From the NCBI GenBank assembly GCA_963803845.1, contig CAWDNZ010000005.1, positions 744,001-808,000 on the forward strand: DNA of 64,000 nt, in the 5' to 3' direction. The first letter of the stretch is position 1. Every line of letters starts with the position of its first letter. The notes below the pieces were generated by a model, which was given only the letters and a program-made list of their open reading frames with translations, was not told where the DNA came from and did not search any database. Position numbers and translations under genes: made by a program. This stretch comes from JABDIY01 sp963803845 (GTDB taxonomy: Bacteria > Actinomycetota > Acidimicrobiia > Acidimicrobiales > SZUA-35). Positions 60,386 through 64,000 of the stretch are shown one piece after another.

Positions 60386-61918
60386 ATGGAGGAGCGCAGG
60401 ACCAGTCTCGACAGACGGGAAAACGCCCGTCCAACGTCGCGTCGTAGGACAGAAACTCCCGCCCCTCGCTCTATTCTCGAAGAGATTCCCTGGCGAGCCG
60501 TCGTTCCGGTGATCGCACTCATGTTGCTGTCCGCCGGGGCATGGAGCTATTCACAGAACGCGTCGATCGACGACGTCCCCACCGAGCCGATCAACTACGC
60601 CGTCCAGCTTCGAACGCCGCTGCTCTCGGCTCGTCGGGTACCAGAGACACTGCAGCAACCGCTTGCCGATGAGGCGTTGGCTCCAGAGATCGCCAAACTG
60701 CTTTCGGGCTCCGGGCCCAACGCCTGCCTGATCGTGGAAGAAGGGGACCGGGTACTCAATCTGACGAACCCACGCACCTCTCTCGTGCCGGCCAGCAATC
60801 AGAAGCTCGTTCTCACCAGTGCGCTCCTCAGCCAGTACGGTCCGGATCACACGTTCACCACCACCGTGACCGCATCGGCTCCCAGCGTTGACGGAGTAAT
60901 AGATGGAAATCTCTATCTAATCGGTGGTGGCGATCCATTTCTTGCAACCGATGCGTGGCGAGCACAGTACGGCGACGACCAAGAAGGTCGGGCTACCACT
61001 CGCTTGGAAGACCTGGCGGACTCCGTGGCAGCCACCGGAATCACGAGAATCACGGGTGCGGTTCAGGGTGATGAGTCGTTCTTCGACAACGTACGATTCG
61101 GTCCGTGGGCAGAGCGACTGATCTCGTCTAATCAATCCGGCCCGCTCTCGGCACTGTCGGTGAACGAAGGCTTCACTTCCTGGCCCGAGGAGTTTGCCGG
61201 GAGCTTCCGGGCTCGCACCCAGGCGCCGGATCCGGCGCTGAATGCCGCCCAGGTCTTCATCGGGCTCCTCGCCGACCGGAATATCACCGTGGATGGTGGA
61301 GCGCTGGCCGCTCCGGCGCCCACCGGACTCACAATGGTGGCGTCGATCCAATCTCCTCCGCTGATTGAGATCGTCACGCACGTCAATTCCTACAGCAACA
61401 ATCATGGTGCGGAAATGCTGGTGAAATACCTTGGCCGAACCGAGCGAAGCATCGGCACGACCGAGGCTGGCGTGGCGGTGATTCGTTCCATTCTGGAGGC
61501 CCAACGGTTCGACCTGGGTGGCGTGCGGATTGACGACGGGTCCGGCTTGGCCGAGACCGACCGGGTCACCTGCACCCTGCTGGCCGACATCCTCGAACGT
61601 GCCGGAGCCGGTAGCCCGTTGGCTCGCACGCTCTCCATCGGTGGCGAACGGGGCTCGCTACTGGAGCGTCACGAGGGGACACCCGCCGACGGGAACGTCT
61701 TTGCCAAGACCGGAACTTTGAATGGGGTCACCGCCCTCTCCGGGATTGCCGAGAGTGCCAAGGACCCCGACACCGACCTGATCTTCACGTACATCGTCAA
61801 CGGGGAGTCCGTTGGTCTCAACGAGACGGTGAAGGGCCTTCAGGAGCCGTTCGTTGAGGCCCTGGTGGCCTACCCAAACGCCCCGTTGCTCACTGAGCTC
61901 GGTCCTCTGCAACCCTAG
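60386..61918 (+). CDS. dacB: D-alanyl-D-alanine carboxypeptidase/endopeptidase, PBP4 type
   Basis: 510 aa. One N-terminal membrane segment (VVPVIALMLLSAGAWSYS) after an Arg-rich cytosolic stretch anchors it outside. The three penicillin-binding motifs are intact: SNQK at 137-140, the SNN in YSNNHGAEMLVKYL, and the KTG in VFAKTGTLNGVTALSG. It trims peptidoglycan peptides. TATTGT lies 9 nt before ATG 60386. The LON-domain gene follows in 4 nt and is probably co-transcribed. Confidence 0.94.
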   Translation: MEERRTSLDRRENARPTSRRRTETPAPRSILEEIPWRAVVPVIALMLLSAGAWSYSQNASIDDVPTEPINYAVQLRTPLLSARRVPETLQQPLADEALAPEIAKLLSGSGPNACLIVEEGDRVLNLTNPRTSLVPASNQKLVLTSALLSQYGPDHTFTTTVTASAPSVDGVIDGNLYLIGGGDPFLATDAWRAQYGDDQEGRATTRLEDLADSVAATGITRITGAVQGDESFFDNVRFGPWAERLISSNQSGPLSALSVNEGFTSWPEEFAGSFRARTQAPDPALNAAQVFIGLLADRNITVDGGALAAPAPTGLTMVASIQSPPLIEIVTHVNSYSNNHGAEMLVKYLGRTERSIGTTEAGVAVIRSILEAQRFDLGGVRIDDGSGLAETDRVTCTLLADILERAGAGSPLARTLSIGGERGSLLERHEGTPADGNVFAKTGTLNGVTALSGIAESAKDPDTDLIFTYIVNGESVGLNETVKGLQEPFVEALVAYPNAPLLTELGPLQP

Positions 61919-61922
61919 GGCG

Positions 61923-62561
61923 GTGACCCCCTACGAATTACCGATGTTTCCCTTGGGCTCAGTCCTGCTGCCCTCGATGCTGCTCCCGCTCCATATCTTC
62001 GAGGAGCGGTACCGGACGATGATGGAGGTGGTCATGGGCTCGGAGGTTCAGGGGTTCGGCGTGGTGCTCATTGAACGAGGCCACGAGGTGGGAGGCGAGG
62101 ATCAGCGTTCCAGCATCGGGACCCTGGCCCGGGTGCTGAATCATGAGCGTTCCGACGACGGCCGCTGGGGCATTCTGGCAGTTGGGGTGGAGCGAGTTCG
62201 CGTGAATGAGTGGCTTCCCGACGACCCGTTTCCGCGGGCGATCGTGGAAGACTGGGCCGACAACTCCCAGGCTACGAAGGCTCAAACCGAGCACTACTTC
62301 CAGCTGCGCACCCTGCACCGTCGCATTCTCGGCCTCACATCAGAATTGGGCTATGACGTTGGACAGATCCCAGACCTCAGCGAGGATCCCACACTTGGGA
62401 GTTTTCAGTTGGCTGCGACCGCTCCGATCTCCACGTTCGACCGGCAGCGTCTTCTCGGCGCTCCGACGCTCGCCGAGAGGTTGCCGCTGCTGGCGGAAAC
62501 TCTGAACTCGGCGATGGCCATCGTGGAGATGGAACTGGGGCAGTCCCTTTCAGACGAATGA
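61923..62561 (+). CDS. LON substrate-binding domain protein
   Basis: 212 aa. LPMFPLGSVLLPSMLLPLHI and FEERYRTMMEVVMG open the N-terminal domain of Lon proteases, here without the ATPase or protease parts. Stand-alone LON-domain proteins are common in actinobacteria; their role is unknown, probably substrate binding. GTG 61923 (VTPYEL) is used as upstream codons sit inside dacB. Confidence 0.88.
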   Translation: MTPYELPMFPLGSVLLPSMLLPLHIFEERYRTMMEVVMGSEVQGFGVVLIERGHEVGGEDQRSSIGTLARVLNHERSDDGRWGILAVGVERVRVNEWLPDDPFPRAIVEDWADNSQATKAQTEHYFQLRTLHRRILGLTSELGYDVGQIPDLSEDPTLGSFQLAATAPISTFDRQRLLGAPTLAERLPLLAETLNSAMAIVEMELGQSLSDE

Positions 62562-62602
62562 CACTGGGGTTTTTCGAATAGGGCGAGATGTGCCCAAACC
62601 CG

Positions 62603-62608
62603 TACACT
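62603..62608 (+). promoter_or_regulatory. -10 box of membrane cassette
   Basis: TACACT, 6 nt before GTG 62615. It selects that start over ATG 62588. Confidence 0.5.
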
Positions 62609-62614
62609 GCTCTC

Positions 62615-62935
62615 GTGGCGAAAGCGAACCCCATCGATGAAGCGAAGGATCTCCAAGCAATGCTTGTGAGATACGCAAAGCAGGAAACGATCGAGCCCCT
62701 CGGGACACTCGCCAAATACCTGGCGTGGGGTCTGGCTGGGGCACTCCTTATCTTCCTGGGCGTGTTGTTCATCGGTCTTGCGGTTCTTCGTTTACTCCAG
62801 TCCGAAACCGGCACGGTCTTCGACGGTCAGAGCTTCGCCAGCATGGGACCCTATGCCGGGTCAATTGCTGTGATGGGTGTGCTCGTCCTATTCCTGGTCC
62901 GTGCCATGACGAAAGCTACGAGGGCCGTCCGATGA
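62615..62935 (+). CDS. Holin-superfamily-III-like small membrane protein
   Basis: 106 aa, two hydrophobic segments (WGLAGALLIFLGVLFIGLAV and SIAVMGVLVLFLVRAM) after an amphipathic N-terminal helix. It resembles the actinobacterial Holin-X/DUF1469-like group, which is cell-encoded, not evidence for prophage. It overlaps the next gene by 4 nt (ATGA). Confidence 0.75.
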   Translation: MAKANPIDEAKDLQAMLVRYAKQETIEPLGTLAKYLAWGLAGALLIFLGVLFIGLAVLRLLQSETGTVFDGQSFASMGPYAGSIAVMGVLVLFLVRAMTKATRAVR

Positions 62936-63138
62936 CCGATCCTGCAATCACTCCCGCCGACCTTGAGCAGAAATTTCGCTCAATCCAAGGTGAGATTGAA
63001 ACCGTTTCCAACGATTCCAAGAAACTCGTACAGATCGCTGGCGCAGTTGGGGCGGTCGTCCTTCTGGGTGCGATCTATTTCTTCGGCCGACGCGCCGGCA
63101 AGCGAAACAGCACCGTCCTCGAGATTCGCCGGCTCTGA
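62932..63138 (+). CDS. Small single-pass membrane protein
   Basis: 68 aa. A charged N-terminal helix (PADLEQKFRSIQGEIETVSN), one hydrophobic segment (IAGAVGAVVLLGAIYFFG) and a basic tail (RRAGKRN). No family known to me. It overlaps the gene before by 4 nt and the gene after by one base (TGATG), so the three are one cassette. Confidence 0.75.
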   Translation: MTDPAITPADLEQKFRSIQGEIETVSNDSKKLVQIAGAVGAVVLLGAIYFFGRRAGKRNSTVLEIRRL

Positions 63139-63871
63139 TGGCCCGGTCGATCCGGAACCGCCTGATCGCCTCCGGCGTAAACAGCTTCATCAAGGGCCCG
63201 GCGGGGTCATGGGTGTTCAGTACCGCCGCCATAGCAACGTTCAATTTCATCCGAGGTCGGGCCGGAAAGCGGGAGATTATCGATCTCAGCGGCGCTGGTG
63301 TTGGATCTAAGTACGTGATTGAGCACCTTCCCATCACCCACAAGGAACAAATGAAACAGATGAAGGCCGAAGCTAAAAGGCAGAAGAAGGCCGCCAAGCT
63401 GGACGGCCGGGCTGCCAAGGCCAGGAAAAGGCCACGAAGAAGGCACGAAAAGCAAGTGCCCCAAGTTGGTCCACCCGTCGCGAGATCCGACGGCGGACCG
63501 CCGAGCTGCATCGAACGGAGAAGTTGGCCGTCCGGCAGCAGAAATCAGCGGCCAAGGCGGTGAAGACGGCAGTTCGACAGGAGAAGGCCGCAGCTCGTGA
63601 AGACAGTCGGAGTCGCCGCGCAGCTCAGAAGGCGGAGAAACGATCCGACAAGGCCGCCAAAGCCGAATTGCGAGCCCAACGCAAGCTCGCCAAGCAGTCG
63701 GATCGTCAGGTTCGAAAGGCCGAGCGAGAAGCCCGAGCGGCGGTAAAAGCCCAGCGCCGGGCAGACCGGAAAGAGGCGATTGCGGCCTTTCGGAACAGTC
63801 GCAGGGCGAAACGAGCACAGCGACTCCAACGCAAGGCCGAAAAGGCAGCCCGCCGGGTCTCCGGCAGTTGA
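63138..63871 (+). pseudogene. Lys/Arg/Ala-rich protein gene with apparent frameshift near 63420
   Basis: The frame from ATG 63138 gives a plausible N-terminus (IDLSGAGVGSKYVIEHLPIT) and goes into a Lys/Ala-rich helix (AKRQKKAAKLDGRAAKA). Just there, near 63413-63424, the helix pattern moves into another frame (EKATKKARKAS, then AELHRTEKLAVRQQKSAAKA) and stays in it to the stop at 63871. One missing base would restore a single protein of about 244 aa, probably a long basic coiled coil. Without it the first frame ends at 63563 in unlikely sequence. It could be a sequencing error or a true lesion; no slippery heptamer is seen. Confidence 0.7.
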
Positions 63872-64000
63872 GTTTGACCGCAGGCGAACTACAGGCGGGC
63901 GAAGCAGCACTTCTGGTTGACAACAAAGGTCGCCGTTACTTGGTGAACCTCGACCCCGAGAAGCAATACCACAGTCATGCCGGGTTTGTTCCTTTTAGTC
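63868..64000 (+). CDS. trmI: tRNA (adenine-58-N1)-methyltransferase TrmI (partial)
   Basis: Only the first 44 codons are in the window. ALLVDNKGRRYLVNLDPEKQ and YHSHAGFVPF match the N-terminal beta domain of TrmI, which methylates A58 of tRNAs. Start TTG 63868 overlaps the previous stop (TTGA); TTG 63874 is an alternative. In many actinobacteria trmI stands just before the proteasome ATPase locus, which may therefore follow off the window. Confidence 0.75.
   Translation, partial: MSLTAGELQAGEAALLVDNKGRRYLVNLDPEKQYHSHAGFVPFS

Noticed and set aside
62588..62935. Prophage holin
   Set aside because: Two-span membrane protein resembles cell-encoded actinobacterial holin-like families; no phage genes nearby.
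63400..63440. Programmed -1 frameshift
   Set aside because: No X XXY YYZ heptamer in the right phase and no clear downstream structure; a simple indel explains it.

Overview
This 64 kb window reads as ordinary chromosome of a free-living actinobacterium, most likely of the class Acidimicrobiia (inference). The pointers are a single-chain FbiC (CofG+CofH fused) for coenzyme F420, an F420-type LLM oxidoreductase, a DUF3151 gene, MetZ-type methionine synthesis, a SUF cluster with an embedded Rieske protein, and the start of trmI at the right edge, a gene that often precedes the proteasome ATPase locus in actinobacteria. I see no rRNA, tRNA, CRISPR array, prophage or transposase gene.

Layout. 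1-3.5 kb: a redox (thioredoxin-fold) protein, a metallo-beta-lactamase (MBL) fold hydrolase, a flavin reductase and a site-2 protease. 3.6-12.6 kb: gamma-carbonic anhydrase, sufB, a Cys-rich protein, purine nucleoside phosphorylase, a Tat/lipobox MBL protein, an LLM oxidoreductase, a sulfurtransferase, then sufD-Rieske-sufC. 13.3-17.3 kb: a MacB-like ABC ATPase plus FtsX permease and a TetR regulator. 17.3-21.3 kb: livHMGF on the minus strand. 21.4-31 kb: SelO, a GH65 phosphorylase/HAD/SEC-C operon, a secreted DUF4214+LytM-like protein, an SF2 helicase and a thioesterase. 31-38.6 kb: pyruvate kinase, patatin, Lin0512, DUF3151, MobA-like protein, RNase D and a ClC channel. 38.6-42.6 kb: a repeat-rich spacer and a McrBC-like AAA ATPase operon. 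42.6-50.9 kb: LOG protein, a large lipoprotein, HxlR-FbiC and an acyl-CoA dehydrogenase. 51-54.2 kb: transaldolase and transketolase. 54.2-64 kb: rhodanese-metZ, TetR-FIST, an acyl-CoA synthetase (NDP-forming type), DacB, a LON-domain protein, a three-gene membrane cassette with a frameshift, and the start of trmI.

Two patterns run through the whole window. First, more than twenty start codons on both strands have a TAnnnT hexamer ending only 5-8 nt (mostly exactly 6) upstream. That is the geometry of leaderless transcripts, and it fixes many starts that would otherwise be ambiguous. Second, several families of short GC-rich repeats fill the larger gene-free stretches. Some abut stop codons so closely that the repeat appears to supply the end of the upstream gene (pyk, the ClC gene, the 615-residue lipoprotein gene).

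Functionally the window joins central carbon metabolism (pyk, tal, tkt, GH65/HAD), Fe-S and sulfur handling (suf genes, two rhodanese-type proteins, metZ), F420 redox chemistry, amino-acid or amide import, and cell-wall work (dacB, LytM-like). The best candidate for something undescribed is the McrB-like ATPase/McrC-like pair with a small helical protein and a Cys-rich protein at 39.5-42.6 kb, flanked by tandem repeats. All product names rest on motif reading of translations, not on database searches.
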